A DNA stretch of 64,000 nt, from assembly GCA_026398275.1 (NCBI GenBank), contig JAPLTF010000066.1, forward strand, positions 1-64,000, written 5' to 3'. A program made the position numbers and the translations under genes. The notes under the pieces were generated by a model, which saw only the letters and a list, made by a program, of their open reading frames with translations, was not told the DNA's origin and searched no databases. The stretch comes from Verrucomicrobiota bacterium (GTDB lineage: Bacteria; Verrucomicrobiota; Verrucomicrobiia; Chthoniobacterales; Terrimicrobiaceae). This document shows, in pieces, positions 14,519 to 24,812 of the stretch (its first letter is position 1; each line of letters opens with the position of its first letter).

Positions 14519-15523
14519 ATGCCCCCCGCCTCACATGACGATCTCCGCCGCCTGCTGTGCGGGCTGGGGGTCGCTATCCGCGATGCGGTTTTGCAGCGGC
14601 GAACCGGCGTCCGCTCCGCGGATCTCGCGCTGGTGTCCGGCTTTGGCGGCGGCGACACCATCTATGCGGTCGACAAGTTCAGTGAGGCGGCGATCCTGGA
14701 GTGGTTTGAAAAATCCTGGCCGGCGGAATGGCCGGTGCAGGTCGTCATGGAGGGCATCGAGCACGACCTCTGTTTTCCGTCCGGCACGGCGGTCTCCGAA
14801 ACCCATTGGAAATGCATCCTGGATCCCATCGATGGCACGCGCGGCATCATGTATGACAAGCGGAGCGCCTGGGCGCTCGGCGGCATCGCCCCGCAGAGAG
14901 GCGAAGACACACAGCTCTCGGAAATTGTCGCCGCCGCGATGACCGAGATCCCGACCTCGAAGCAGTGGCGGTCCGACCAGCTCAGCGCGACCGCCGATGG
15001 ACCGCTTGTCGGGAAGTCGTTCGATATCCGGGCCCACACCGTCGAACCGCTCGACACCGCGCCCTCGACGGCCGGGGACTTTGCACACGGGTTCTCGTCG
15101 TTTGTGAAATTTTTCCCCGAGGGCCGGACGCTGACCGCGCAGATCGAGGAGCGGATCTGGGACGAGTTGATCGGCCTGAACTCGTCGCCATCCCCAACGG
15201 TTTTTGACGACCAATATATTTCTACAGGCGGGCAGTTTTACGAGGTGGTTGTCGGGCATGACCGGATGGTCGGCGACCTGCGCCCATTGGTTTTCCGCAC
15301 GCTCGACATCGAATTTTCCTCGCTCGTCTGCCACCCGTATGATGCCTGCGCCTGGCTGGTCCTCACAAAAGCCGGGGCTGTCTACGAGCACCCGCTGGGT
15401 GGGTTTCCGGATGCGCCACTCGACACGTCGACCGGGATCGCGTGGATCGCATACGCGAACGGGACGCTCGCTTCGCTCGCGCGTCCGGTGATCAGAAAAG
15501 TTCTGGCCCAGTTTCTCCCATGA
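14519..15523 (+). CDS. Inositol monophosphatase-superfamily protein
   Basis: The 334-residue protein has the metal-binding core of inositol-phosphatase/FBPase-type enzymes: an acidic VVMEGIEHD (about residues 76-84) and LDPIDGTRGIMYDKRSAWAL (about 101-120) with the D-P-I-D-G-T signature. It is longer than standard SuhB-type enzymes (about 270 residues) and has an insertion after the signature with HGFSSFVKFFPEGRT. The C-terminal metal ligand is probably the aspartate in CHPYDACAWLVL (W-D of the family is replaced here by YDAC). The substrate is unknown. Its stop codon overlaps the next start (ATGA at 15520), so the two genes are translationally coupled. Confidence 0.75.
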   Translation: MPPASHDDLRRLLCGLGVAIRDAVLQRRTGVRSADLALVSGFGGGDTIYAVDKFSEAAILEWFEKSWPAEWPVQVVMEGIEHDLCFPSGTAVSETHWKCILDPIDGTRGIMYDKRSAWALGGIAPQRGEDTQLSEIVAAAMTEIPTSKQWRSDQLSATADGPLVGKSFDIRAHTVEPLDTAPSTAGDFAHGFSSFVKFFPEGRTLTAQIEERIWDELIGLNSSPSPTVFDDQYISTGGQFYEVVVGHDRMVGDLRPLVFRTLDIEFSSLVCHPYDACAWLVLTKAGAVYEHPLGGFPDAPLDTSTGIAWIAYANGTLASLARPVIRKVLAQFLP

Positions 15524-16155
15524 CGCGCGAACGGCTCCTCGCCCTTGTTGGCTCGACCATCCTGAAAGCGCTCTTTCTGACGATCCGCCTGCGCCTCGAC
15601 GACCGCTGCGGGATCGGAAGAAATGCGGTTCCCGGGCCATGCCTGATCTGCTTCTGGCACAACCGGATCCTCGGCATCACCTATGCCTTTCACCGGCGCT
15701 ATCCTAGAATGCTGCGCCGTGGCGTCACCGTGCTCACCAGCCCCAGCAAGGACGGCGAGATCCTCTCGCAGCTTGTCGGTGCCTTCGGCATGGGATCGGT
15801 CCGCGGATCCAGCTCCCGCCGGGGCTCGCGGGCGCTTCTCGAACTCGTAAAAATCATCCGCGCCGGCGGAGATATCGCGATCACGCCCGACGGGCCGCGC
15901 GGGCCGCGCTACAGCCTCGGCCCCGGCGTTATCCTCCTCGCGCAGACGACCGGTGCCTCGATCGTTCCCGCCCACGCGAGCTTCTCGCGGTGCTTCCGCA
16001 TGAAGACATGGGACGGATTTATCATCCCGTTGCCATTTTCCACCATCTCGGTCACGACGGCGGAAGAAATCCACATTCCCAAAGACCTGACCGAAGTGGA
16101 ATTCGAGCAGGCGAGGAAAAACCTGGAGGAGACCCTGAAAAATGCTGCGGATTGA
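15520..16155 (+). CDS. DUF374-type lysophospholipid/lipid A acyltransferase-like protein
   Basis: The 211-residue protein belongs to the DUF374 group related to lysophospholipid acyltransferases. An N-terminal hydrophobic segment (residues 6-22) precedes FWHNRILGITYAFHRR, in which the histidine is the likely catalytic base (H-x4-D-like site). TSPSKDGEILSQLVGAFG, SRRGSRALLELV and DIAITPDGPRGPRYSLGPGV follow in the usual order. Such enzymes act at the inner membrane on lipid A precursors or phospholipids. It overlaps the phosphatase gene by four bases. Its 3' end lies 24 bp before the folD remnant. Confidence 0.85.
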   Translation: MTRERLLALVGSTILKALFLTIRLRLDDRCGIGRNAVPGPCLICFWHNRILGITYAFHRRYPRMLRRGVTVLTSPSKDGEILSQLVGAFGMGSVRGSSSRRGSRALLELVKIIRAGGDIAITPDGPRGPRYSLGPGVILLAQTTGASIVPAHASFSRCFRMKTWDGFIIPLPFSTISVTTAEEIHIPKDLTEVEFEQARKNLEETLKNAAD

Positions 16156-16179
16156 CGGCACCGCGATCCGGCAATCCAT

Positions 16180-16479
16180 GGCATCCTCGTGCACTCCCCT
16201 CCCCCTCCGCATATCAACGAGGCGGAAGTCGTCCGCGCAATCGATCTCCGCAAGGATGTCGACGGGTTTCATCCGGTGAATGTCGACATCAACCGGGTGG
16301 ACGATCCCGCCAGCCCGAAAGGCGACCGCCTCGTCGGAGATGTGGACTACGAGGCCATCGCGTAGCGCTGCGCCGCGATCACCCCGCTGCCCGGCGGCAT
16401 CGGCCCGATGACCATCGCCATGCTGATGTCCAAGACGGTCACAGCGGCGGAGCGGTTCGGCGGCCTCAGGTGTATTTAA
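16180..16479 (+). pseudogene. folD: folD pseudogene (internally deleted)
   Basis: Read in one frame the sequence gives [20 protein letters not shown], then [14 protein letters not shown], which is the central FolD segment (LPLPxHIN...[11 protein letters not shown]). It continues directly to [20 protein letters not shown], a TAG stop, and [20 protein letters not shown], which is the FolD C-terminus. The N-terminal third and the nucleotide-binding middle (about 110 residues) are missing, and the tag codon interrupts the rest. FolD makes 10-formyl-THF, used by fmt at 21.5 kb, so a working copy must exist elsewhere or be replaced by formate-THF ligase. The remnant overlaps the 3' end of the convergent PilB gene by 14 bp. 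Confidence 0.9.
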
Positions 16480-18160
16480 CGACTTCCTCGATGGTCGTGA
16501 GCCCGTCGTAGATCGAGCGGAGCCCGTCCTCGCGAAGAGTCGTCATGCCGAGTTCGATCGCCTTCTGGCGCAGGAGGACGCCGGGGGCGCGCTCGTTGAT
16601 CATCTCGCGGATCGGATCGGAGATTTTCAGAAGCTCGTAGATGCCCTTGCGGCCTTTGTATCCGGTGTTGTTGCAGGCTTCGCAGCCTTTGCCGTAGTAG
16701 AAATTTTTGTCACCGATGTCGTGGATGCCGAGGCCGAGCGAGGCGAGGACGTGCTCGTTCGGTTCGTAGGCGGTGCGGCAGTTGGTGCAGATTTTTCGGA
16801 TGAGGCGCTGGGCGAGGATGCACTCGAGCGAGGCCGAGATCAGGAACGGCTCGATCCCCATGTCCACCAGGCGGGTGACGGCTCCGGTCGAGTCGTTCGT
16901 GTGCAGCGTGGTGAAAACGAGGTGGCCGGTGAGCGATGCCTGGATCGCAATCTGCGCGGTCTCGATGTCGCGCGTCTCGCCGACAAGAATCCGGTCCGGA
17001 TCCTGGCGGAGAAACGCCCGGAGCACGCGGCCGAAAGTCAGGCCGATCCCCTCGTTGATCGGAACCTGGATGATTCCGTCGATCTCGTATTCCACCGGGT
17101 CCTCGGCGGTCAGAAGCTTGGAGTCGATTGTGTTGATTTTCCGCAGGCAGGAGTAAAGGGTCGTCGTCTTGCCGGAGCCGGTCGGTCCGGTGACGATGAA
17201 GATCCCGTTCGGCTTCTGAAGAACCTGGAGGATGTAGTTGTAGATGTTTTCCGGAACCCCGAGTGTTTCGAGTTCGAGGTTCACGCTCGACCGGTCGAGG
17301 ACGCGGAGCACCACGCTCTCGCCGAACGTTGTCGGGAGGGTGGAAACACGGAGGTCGACCTGCCTTCCATTGATCGTCCTCTGGATCCGGCCGTCCTGCG
17401 GCAGGCGGCGCTCGGCGATGTTGAGATTCGACATCACCTTCACGCGGGAGATGACAGGTAGGGCGAGATGGAGCGGCGGCGGATCCATCTCATAGAGCGC
17501 GCCGTCCACGCGGTAGCGGATTTTAAACTCGGTCTCGAACGGCTCGAAGTGAATGTCGCTCGCCCGCGCCGCGATCGCCTTGTCGAGGATCAGATCCACG
17601 TATTTGATAATCGGCCCGGTATTGGCCTCCGCCGTGACGGCCTGGAGATTGAAGCTGTCGCCTCCGCCCTCCGTGACCACCAGATCGGAACCGGCACCGA
17701 GCTGTGCGATGATGTCGTCGAAATTCGTGACCTCCGACCCGTAGTGCTGGCGGATGAGGCTGGCCACGCGCGAGGGAAATGCGACCATCACCTGGATCTC
17801 GCGGCCGAGCGCAAATCTTAAATCCTCGATCGTCTGCGGATTGAGCGGGTCGGTGAGGGCGACGACGATCGTGTTCCCCGAACCCATGACCGGCATGGCC
17901 CCGTGAAGCCGGGCGAGGCCAGACGGGATGAGGCCGAGGACGGTTGTATCCGGGGCGAACTCCTGAAGGTTGTAAGCCTCCGCCCCGATCGAGTCGGCGA
18001 TCACGCGGATGAATCCCTCCTCATCAACAATCAGATGATCGAGCAGCAGCTGCTCGATGGGCTTCTCTCCCTTCGCGGCCATCTTGATATACTCCTCCGC
18101 CTGCTCATGCGTGAGGAGGCCGCGCTCCACAAAAATATCCGTAACTTGTCGTGCGTCCAT
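16466..18160 (-). CDS. pilB: PilB/GspE-family secretion ATPase (second of tandem pair)
   Basis: The 564-residue protein is a hexameric traffic ATPase that powers type IV pilus or type II secretion pseudopilus assembly. It has an N-terminal MshE/GspE-N domain (about residues 5-160, with [20 protein letters not shown]), then [15 protein letters not shown] (Walker A, about 323), [11 protein letters not shown] (Asp box), [16 protein letters not shown] (Walker B) and [18 protein letters not shown] (His box). A C-terminal zinc-site tetracysteine is present: CTNC and [12 protein letters not shown]. It lies 4 bp downstream of a paralogue of similar length and is probably cotranscribed with it. The window holds no pilin, so the system they serve is not visible. 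Confidence 0.92.
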   Translation of the reverse strand: MDARQVTDIFVERGLLTHEQAEEYIKMAAKGEKPIEQLLLDHLIVDEEGFIRVIADSIGAEAYNLQEFAPDTTVLGLIPSGLARLHGAMPVMGSGNTIVVALTDPLNPQTIEDLRFALGREIQVMVAFPSRVASLIRQHYGSEVTNFDDIIAQLGAGSDLVVTEGGGDSFNLQAVTAEANTGPIIKYVDLILDKAIAARASDIHFEPFETEFKIRYRVDGALYEMDPPPLHLALPVISRVKVMSNLNIAERRLPQDGRIQRTINGRQVDLRVSTLPTTFGESVVLRVLDRSSVNLELETLGVPENIYNYILQVLQKPNGIFIVTGPTGSGKTTTLYSCLRKINTIDSKLLTAEDPVEYEIDGIIQVPINEGIGLTFGRVLRAFLRQDPDRILVGETRDIETAQIAIQASLTGHLVFTTLHTNDSTGAVTRLVDMGIEPFLISASLECILAQRLIRKICTNCRTAYEPNEHVLASLGLGIHDIGDKNFYYGKGCEACNNTGYKGRKGIYELLKISDPIREMINERAPGVLLRQKAIELGMTTLREDGLRSIYDGLTTIEEVVKYT

Positions 18161-18164
18161 ACGG

Positions 18165-19823
18165 TTAGTCCAGATCGGTCATGGTGGTGGTGAGGACTTC
18201 CTCGGCGGTGGTCATTCCGGCGAGAACCTTCCGGATGCCGTCCTCGCGCAGGGTCCGCATTCCGAGCTCCCTCGCCCGCTGGCGCAGGGCGATCGTCGAG
18301 GCGTTGTTGTTGATCATGTTGCGGACCTCGTCATCCACGAGGAACAGCTCGAAAATCCCCATGCGTCCCTTGTAGCCCTTGCCGCGGCAGAGCTCGCATC
18401 CGACCGGACGCATGATGTGGGCGCCCTCCAACTGCCCCGCATCGATGTGGAGCATGTTCATCTCGTATTCCGAGAGTTCCGCCTCAACCTTGCATTTCGG
18501 ACACAGCCGCCTCACCAGGCGCTGAGCCAGCACCGCGCGGACCGAGGTGGAGACAAGGAATGGCTTGATGCCGATATCCACCAGACGGGCGATTGCGCTC
18601 GGGGCGTCGTTGGTGTGGAGGGTCGAGAGCACGAGGTGGCCGGTGAGCGACGCGTTCGTGGCGATGCTCGCGGTCTCCATATCGCGGATCTCTCCGATCA
18701 TGATGATGTTCGGGGCCTGGCGCAGGATCGAGCGGAGGGCGGCGGGAAAGGACATGCCGATGCTCGCATTCACCGGCACCTGGTTGATCCCGCTCATCTG
18801 GTATTCCACCGGATCTTCGACCGTGATCAGCTTCCGGTCCGGCTTGTTCATGTAGTTCAGGCAGCCGTAGAGGGTCGTGGTTTTTCCCGAACCGGTCGGC
18901 CCCGTCACCAGGATGATTCCGTCCGGCAGGTTGATCTGCTTCTCAAACTTGGCCTGGTCGTCGGAAAGAAACCCGAGGTCCGGCAATCCCAGCATGAGGG
19001 AGGTTTTGTCGAGGATACGCATGACCACGCTCTCGCCATGGACGGTCGGGATCGTCGAGACGCGGAGGTCGATCGCTTTTTCGCCGAGCTTGATCTGGAT
19101 GCGCCCGTCCTGCGGCAGGCGCTTCTCCGCGATGCTCATCGACCCGCTCATGATCTTGATGCGGCTCACCATCGCCGCCTGCAGCTTTTTCGGCGGGCTC
19201 GGCATTTCCTGAAGCACGCCGTCGATGCGAAAGCGTACCCGGAATTTCGATTCCATCGGCTCGAGGTGAATGTCGCTCGCCCGGTTCTGGTGGGCTTCCA
19301 CCAGGAGGAGCGAGACCATTTTGATGATCGGAGCATCATCGGCTCCGGCCTCATCGCTGCCAAGTTCCATCTCCTGCCCGAGGTTCGATGTCGCATCCGC
19401 CCCGTAATACTGGATCAGGCTGTTGCGGATCGAGTCCGGGGTCGCGCAGACGAACTCCACTTCGCGGTGAAGCTTGAAGGCCAGATCGTCCATGGTCTGC
19501 ATGTCCATGGGATCCCCGATCGCCATGAGCAGTGCGCCCTCCCGCTCCCCGATCGGAACCGCCTTCCATCGCTTCGCATCCTCCGCGGGGAGAAGCTCGA
19601 TGATGTTCGGCGGAACGACGATCAGCGACAGGTCCATGAACTCCATGCCGTTCTGCGCGGCGAGCGTGCGGCCGACATCCTCCTGGGTGATGAACCCCTC
19701 GTGGATCAGCGAGTCGATGACGCTGTGACCGGTCATGTGCCCGCGGGCATATTCCACCTGGGTGCGGGTCACGAGCCCGACATCCATCAGGATTTCTACG
19801 ATATAATCTTCATTCTGGGCCAC
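18165..19823 (-). CDS. PilB/GspE-family secretion ATPase (first of tandem pair)
   Basis: The 552-residue paralogue has the same plan as its neighbour: N-terminal GspE domain (SVIDSLIHEGFITQEDVGRT), Walker [16 protein letters not shown], Asp box VEDPVEYQMSG, Walker B IIMIGEIRDMETAS, His box LVLSTLHTNDAPSAIARL, and zinc motif CPKC and CELCRGKGYKGR. The Walker B segment IGEIRD is the canonical form, whereas the neighbour has VGETRD. Translation appears to start at a GTG (19823). Two such ATPases in tandem can drive pilus extension and secretion separately, or form mixed assemblies, but the genes give no further hint. Spacing to the next gene is 4 bp. Confidence 0.92.
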   Translation of the reverse strand: MAQNEDYIVEILMDVGLVTRTQVEYARGHMTGHSVIDSLIHEGFITQEDVGRTLAAQNGMEFMDLSLIVVPPNIIELLPAEDAKRWKAVPIGEREGALLMAIGDPMDMQTMDDLAFKLHREVEFVCATPDSIRNSLIQYYGADATSNLGQEMELGSDEAGADDAPIIKMVSLLLVEAHQNRASDIHLEPMESKFRVRFRIDGVLQEMPSPPKKLQAAMVSRIKIMSGSMSIAEKRLPQDGRIQIKLGEKAIDLRVSTIPTVHGESVVMRILDKTSLMLGLPDLGFLSDDQAKFEKQINLPDGIILVTGPTGSGKTTTLYGCLNYMNKPDRKLITVEDPVEYQMSGINQVPVNASIGMSFPAALRSILRQAPNIIMIGEIRDMETASIATNASLTGHLVLSTLHTNDAPSAIARLVDIGIKPFLVSTSVRAVLAQRLVRRLCPKCKVEAELSEYEMNMLHIDAGQLEGAHIMRPVGCELCRGKGYKGRMGIFELFLVDDEVRNMINNNASTIALRQRARELGMRTLREDGIRKVLAGMTTAEEVLTTTMTDLD

Positions 19824-19947
19824 TGGTCGGGAGAAAGTTGTGTGATGTGATTACGGGAGCAGTGCCACAAAGTCAACGCCTCTCCCCAAATCTGTCGCCC
19901 CTCCCCAAATCTTCACAGCAGAGTTGCAGGCCGGGGTTGCTGCCGCT

Positions 19948-20589
19948 ATGTTCCGCGGCATTGTGTCAACAAAATACCCCACCTATCTCTTCTTTGGCGC
20001 CCCCGGAAGCGGCAAGGGCACACAAGGCTCAACAATCGGAACACTCCCCAGGTTTTTCCACTGCGCATGCGGCGATGTTTTTCGACGCATCGACACGCGG
20101 AACCCGATCGGCCAGGCGTTTCTGGAATACTCGAGCAACGGCCGCCTGGTGCCGGACGAGATCACGGTCGAGCTTTGGAAAGTCAGCATCGAGCACGCGG
20201 TTGAAGCCCGCACCTTCAAGCCGGACATCGATTTTCTCGTGCTGGACGGAATCCCCCGCAACACCAACCAGGCCGAGCTCATGGCGGACGTCATCGATGT
20301 CCGGCGGGTCTTCCACCTCAACTGCCCGGACCGGGACAAGGTCGTGGCCCGCCTGAAAAAGCGGGCACTGAAGGACAACCGGCTCGACGACGCGAACGAG
20401 GATGTGATCCGCCGCAGGCTCGACACCTACGAAAAGGAATCTCTTCCGCTGCTCGACTATTACGGCCCGGAGCTGACCGTCGAAATCGATGCCACCGAGC
20501 CCCCGGTTGTGGTCCTGCAAACCATCCTCACCCACATCGTCAAAGACCGCAAAAATCCCGGCGACTTCACAGAGACTCCCCATTCCTGA
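19948..20589 (+). CDS. Short-form adenylate/nucleoside monophosphate kinase
   Basis: The 213-residue protein is a P-loop nucleoside monophosphate kinase. It has GAPGSGKGTQ (Walker A, about residues 17-26), the NMP-binding GDVFRRIDTRNPIGQ segment, LVLDGIPRNTNQAELM (family signature DGxPR) and a short LID region (KKRALKDNRLDDANEDVIRR). The LID is shorter than in classical Adk, as in UMP-CMP kinase-like or short adenylate kinases. It catalyses transfer of phosphate from ATP to AMP (or another NMP). A TTG 24 bases upstream is an alternative start. The small zinc-ribbon gene follows after 5 bp. Confidence 0.75.
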   Translation: MFRGIVSTKYPTYLFFGAPGSGKGTQGSTIGTLPRFFHCACGDVFRRIDTRNPIGQAFLEYSSNGRLVPDEITVELWKVSIEHAVEARTFKPDIDFLVLDGIPRNTNQAELMADVIDVRRVFHLNCPDRDKVVARLKKRALKDNRLDDANEDVIRRRLDTYEKESLPLLDYYGPELTVEIDATEPPVVVLQTILTHIVKDRKNPGDFTETPHS

Positions 20590-20594
20590 TCCCC

Positions 20595-20813
20595 ATGCAG
20601 CAGTTCGAAAGTTTTCGCGCCTCGTCGCTGTATTGCAACAAGTGCCAGAAGGCCATGCCGGTCCGCGAAAAGCTTTTGCTCGTACTGCCCGACAAGGAGA
20701 TCTTCGACTACCTCTGCACCGGATGCGCCTCGTCGCTGGGCCAGCGCGAGGTGACGGCCGGCGACCGGCTGCCCGCCCGGCGCGGGCCAGCCGCCCGTCC
20801 GCGCAGATTTTGA
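20595..20813 (+). CDS. Small zinc-ribbon-like protein
   Basis: The 72-residue protein has two CxxC knuckles, CNKCQ near residue 14 and CTGCA near residue 42, spaced as in a small zinc ribbon. A basic, Pro/Arg-rich tail follows (RLPARRGPAARPRRF). It begins 5 bp after the kinase gene and probably belongs to the same transcript. I do not recognise a named family. Similar short proteins are common in Verrucomicrobia. Confidence 0.55.
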   Translation: MQQFESFRASSLYCNKCQKAMPVREKLLLVLPDKEIFDYLCTGCASSLGQREVTAGDRLPARRGPAARPRRF

Positions 20814-21007
20814 AGTGGACATCGGCAAGAAATTCCAGGGCAGCCTCCGCATTGCAAAGAAGGAAATTCACCGCCATTTTGCACTTATGCACGGACTCCG
20901 CGAGGGTTTATGATAATTTCAGAATATCAACATTAAATGGCTGACCCATTTTTGCCTTTGCATCGAACGAGAGAATTGAGTCCCTGCGACGTCTTCCATG
21001 GTATTCA

Positions 21008-21424
21008 GTGGACTTGCCTCCGGAAGTTGCTGGGAGCGTTGGAATGATTCATGCGGACGAGCGCCGGATGCTTTACACGCTGGCGCGCGACTACTTTACC
21101 GGAAGCGGGAGAATCATTGATGGCGGGGCATTTTTGGGAACCTCATCGCTCTCGCTTGGTCATGGGCTCAAGGACCGTCACCACGAGAAGTCCCCAGTGA
21201 TTGACACCTTCGACTGGTTCCTCATCGATGAGTATAGCGTGCGAGGCTACCTGGACGAGGGCAGGTTGTTCGGAAAGGAAGTCAAAACCGGCGACAACAT
21301 CCGGTTCGCCTACGAGCAGAATATCGCCTCCGTTGCCGAATATATCGAGGTCCATGAAGGAAATCTTCTGGCGAAGCCGTGGGAGAAGGGGCCGATTGAA
21401 ATCCTGTTGGGCTTGGTTTTGTAA
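21008..21424 (+). pseudogene. C-terminally truncated SAM-dependent methyltransferase
   Basis: A GTG start at 21008 opens a 138-residue frame with a class I methyltransferase motif I (GRIIDGGAFLGTSSLSLGHG, about residues 34-53). A middle part follows (VIDTFDWFLIDEYS, then VHEGNLLAKPW), and it reaches the expected IEIL segment before stopping at TAA. In intact relatives the segment IEILFxD is followed by about 100 more residues, so the C-terminal part is absent. The GC content here is visibly lower than the flanks. It lies just before fmt. Probably a leftover of a glycan- or natural-product-type gene cluster, no longer active. Confidence 0.6.
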
Positions 21425-21489
21425 CGCCCGATGAAAACAGCTCCGCAGATTGACGCGCGCTTCGGAATGAGATACCGGCTGGAGCATTG

Positions 21490-22431
21490 ATGAGAATCGT
21501 ATTTTGCGGCACGGGCGATATAGGGCTGCCCTCATTGAAGGCATTGGCGGATTCGCCGCGGCATGAGGTGGTCGGGGTCATCACGCAGCCCGACCGTCCG
21601 GCGGGGCGCGACATGCGCCCCCGGCCGCCGGCGGTGAAGACTGAGTCGCTCTCAAGAGGGATCCCCTTCGCTCAGCCGGAGCGGATCCGAAAAGACTACT
21701 CAGCGCTCGCCGCGTGGGACCCTGATCTCATGGTGGTGGTGGCTTACGGGCAGATCCTTCCACGCGAGGTGCTGAATCTTCCCCGGTTCGGCTGCCTGAA
21801 CCTCCACGCGTCGCTCCTGCCCCGCCACCGGGGAGCCTCGCCGATCCAGGCCTCGATCCTCGCGGGCGACAGCGAGACTGGGATGACAACCATGTTCATG
21901 GACGAGGGACTCGACACGGGCGACATCCTGCTCATGCGGAAGACCTCCATTTTTCCAGACGAAACCGCCGGGCAATTGCACGACCGGCTCGCGGACCTCG
22001 GGCCGGAGGTTCTGCTCGACTCACTGGATCTTTTGGAGAAGGGAGCCACGCCGCGGATCCCGCAGGATTCGGCGCTGGCGACCTATGCGCCGAAGCTTGG
22101 GAAGCAGGACGGACGGCTCGACTGGCGCGAACCCGCGGAGCTGCTCGCGCGCAGGGTGCGGGCGATGAGCCCCTGGCCGGGCGCGTCGGGCAGGCTCGCG
22201 GGCGGGATCCTGAAAATCCATTCGGCACAGGAGTCCGGCGAGGCCGGGGATCCCGGAACCATCCTCTCCGCCGGTCCCGACGGAATTACCGTGGCCGCCG
22301 GGCGGGGAAGCCTCGTGCTCCGCGAGGTCCAGCTCGAGGGAAGGAAACGCCTGGCCGCCGGCGATTTTCTCCGGGGATTTCCGCTGGATGCGGGAACGAA
22401 TTTCGATTTGTCCTTTTCAGGTTCGCTCTGA
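21490..22431 (+). CDS. fmt: Methionyl-tRNA formyltransferase
   Basis: The 313-residue enzyme formylates initiator Met-tRNA with 10-formyl-THF. The N-terminal Rossmann-type formyltransferase domain shows [16 protein letters not shown] at the start, [35 protein letters not shown] (folate-binding SLLPRHRGA with the catalytic N-H-D set: N, H) at about 108-125, and [10 protein letters not shown]. The C-terminal OB domain begins near residue 205 with [14 protein letters not shown]. The ATG at 21490 follows a TTG that would add one residue. It is followed by pyrH 25 bp after its stop, and leads a translation gene set fmt-pyrH-frr. Confidence 0.95.
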   Translation: MRIVFCGTGDIGLPSLKALADSPRHEVVGVITQPDRPAGRDMRPRPPAVKTESLSRGIPFAQPERIRKDYSALAAWDPDLMVVVAYGQILPREVLNLPRFGCLNLHASLLPRHRGASPIQASILAGDSETGMTTMFMDEGLDTGDILLMRKTSIFPDETAGQLHDRLADLGPEVLLDSLDLLEKGATPRIPQDSALATYAPKLGKQDGRLDWREPAELLARRVRAMSPWPGASGRLAGGILKIHSAQESGEAGDPGTILSAGPDGITVAAGRGSLVLREVQLEGRKRLAAGDFLRGFPLDAGTNFDLSFSGSL

Positions 22432-22456
22432 TGCGGTTGGATGGTCGGACATCCTC

Positions 22457-23199
<743 letters not shown>

Positions 23200-23203
<4 letters not shown>

Positions 23204-23760
23204 GCGTGGACGAAATCACATTCGGGGCGGAGGAGGCGATGGAGAAGGCTGTGGAGTTCATGATGCATGAGTTCAACGCCATCCGCACCGGCAAGGCGTC
23301 CCCCGCACTTGTCGAAAATCTCGACGTGCATGCCTACGACTCGGTGATGAAGCTCAAGCAGCTCGCACTCATCTCCGCCCCGGAACCCCGGCTGCTCGTC
23401 ATCCAGCCGTTCGACGGATCGACGGTCAAGGACATCGAGCGCGCAATCAACGAGTCGCGCCTCGGGATCAACCCGGCGGTCGACGGCAAGATCATCCGCA
23501 TCCCGATCCCGGAGCTCTCCGAGGAGCGGCGTCGCGACCTCGCCAAGACGGTCAAGCAGATCGCCGAGGAGAGCCGCGTTCGCGTCCGCTCGTGCAGGCG
23601 GACCGCCATGGACGCCTCCAAAAAGTTGGAGAAGGACGGCGATCTGACCGAGGATGGCCTCCGCGATGCGGAAGCCGAAATCCAAAAACTCACCGACCGC
23701 TTTATTGCCGACCTCGACAAACACACCGCCACCAAAGAAACGGAGCTGATGAAAATATGA
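23200..23760 (+). CDS. frr: Ribosome recycling factor
   Basis: The 186-residue protein splits the post-termination ribosome with EF-G. It has the typical RRF plan: long N-terminal helix ([20 protein letters not shown]), the beta-domain with [20 protein letters not shown] and the [15 protein letters not shown] helix region, ending in the [20 protein letters not shown] helices. The ATG overlaps pyrH's stop, and its own stop overlaps the next start (ATGA at 23757). It is the third gene of a tight translation-related operon. Confidence 0.96.
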
Positions 23761-24230
23761 AATCCCTGATCCTTTTTCTCGCCCTCGCGGCGGGCACATT
23801 GCACGCCGACGTCGTCCGCCCGTCCCCGGAATATTCCTGGGTGGATTCGATCGGCGCGCGGAAGAGCTCCAAGGCGTTCCTCGGCCGTCCGGTGGTCGTC
23901 CTCGTCGCCAACTCCCCGCGCGACTGGGCCTTTCGATCCCAGGTCGGGCAGCTCCAGAAAATGTATGAGCGGCTGGCCGCGGAGAAGATCGTCTGCGTCG
24001 CGGCGTTCTCGCAGGCGCCGGGAGTCGTCCGATCGAACATCCCGTTCGTCACCGCGGCCGACGGGCCACGCCTTTCCTACGATCTCCAGACCGAGAAGGG
24101 GTTTGCCATCGCCGTGATCGGCAAGGATGGAAACCTCGATTATTTGGGAAACAAGGTCCTGCCCGTCCAGCGCATCTACGACATCCTGGACAATTCCTAC
24201 GTCGTCCAGAAAGCGCTCAGGAGGCCCTGA
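23757..24230 (+). CDS. Secreted thioredoxin-like protein of unknown function
   Basis: The 157-residue protein starts with a signal peptide ([17 protein letters not shown]) and appears to be a small periplasmic protein. The body, with PVVVLVANSPRDWAFRSQVG (about residues 46-65) and later GFAIAVIGKDGNLDYLGNKV, resembles a thioredoxin-like/DUF4174 layout, but there is no CxxC. Its ATG overlaps the stop of frr, so it is translated in the same operon. Function unknown; the thioredoxin-fold idea is only a resemblance. Confidence 0.6.
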   Translation: MKSLILFLALAAGTLHADVVRPSPEYSWVDSIGARKSSKAFLGRPVVVLVANSPRDWAFRSQVGQLQKMYERLAAEKIVCVAAFSQAPGVVRSNIPFVTAADGPRLSYDLQTEKGFAIAVIGKDGNLDYLGNKVLPVQRIYDILDNSYVVQKALRRP

Positions 24231-24263
24231 GTTCCGCAGCGCATCCAACCGCTTTTCTCCGGC

Positions 24264-24812
24264 ATGGTCTCCGACATCGCCAAAGTCCTCTATCAGGAAT
24301 CCACGATCCTGAGCCGGCTGGACGAGATGGCCCGCCAGATCACCGGGGACTACAAGGGCAAGGAGCTCACGGTCATCGCGATCCTCAACGGCAGCTTCAT
24401 CTTCATGGCCGACCTCCTCCGCCGGATCCCCCTCCCCCTTCAAGTGGATGGATGGAGCGTTTCCAGCTACCATGGAACCAATACCACCGGCCGGATCAAC
24501 TTCCGGCAGACCCAGCTCGCGGATGTGAAGGGCCGGCACGTTCTGCTGCTTGACGATATCCTCGACAGCGGCCTGACCATCCATTCGATCAAGGAGCGCC
24601 TGGAGAAGGAAGCCGGTGCCGCAAGCCTGCGCGTCTGCGTGCTCCTCCGGAAAAATGTCGAGCGCGTCCGGCACGTGGATGCCGACTATGTCGGATTTGA
24701 CATCCCCAATGAATTTGTGGTCGGCTACGGGCTGGACTACAACGAGCGATACCGCAACCTCCCTTACATCGGAGTCCTCAACGAGGAAGGAATCAGGCGC
24801 TATGCGCGTTAA
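24264..24812 (+). CDS. hpt: Hypoxanthine phosphoribosyltransferase
   Basis: The 182-residue protein salvages hypoxanthine (and possibly guanine) with PRPP. It has the flexible-loop region VIAILNGSFIFMADLLRR, the SYHGTNTTGRI segment and the PRPP-binding motif VLLLDDILDSGLTI (about residues 95-108), ending with DYVGFDIPNEFVVGYGLDYN, which fits the Hpt/HGPRT family. ATG 24264 is consistent with the family's length. It overlaps the MoaD-like gene by 11 bp. Confidence 0.93.
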   Translation: MVSDIAKVLYQESTILSRLDEMARQITGDYKGKELTVIAILNGSFIFMADLLRRIPLPLQVDGWSVSSYHGTNTTGRINFRQTQLADVKGRHVLLLDDILDSGLTIHSIKERLEKEAGAASLRVCVLLRKNVERVRHVDADYVGFDIPNEFVVGYGLDYNERYRNLPYIGVLNEEGIRRYAR

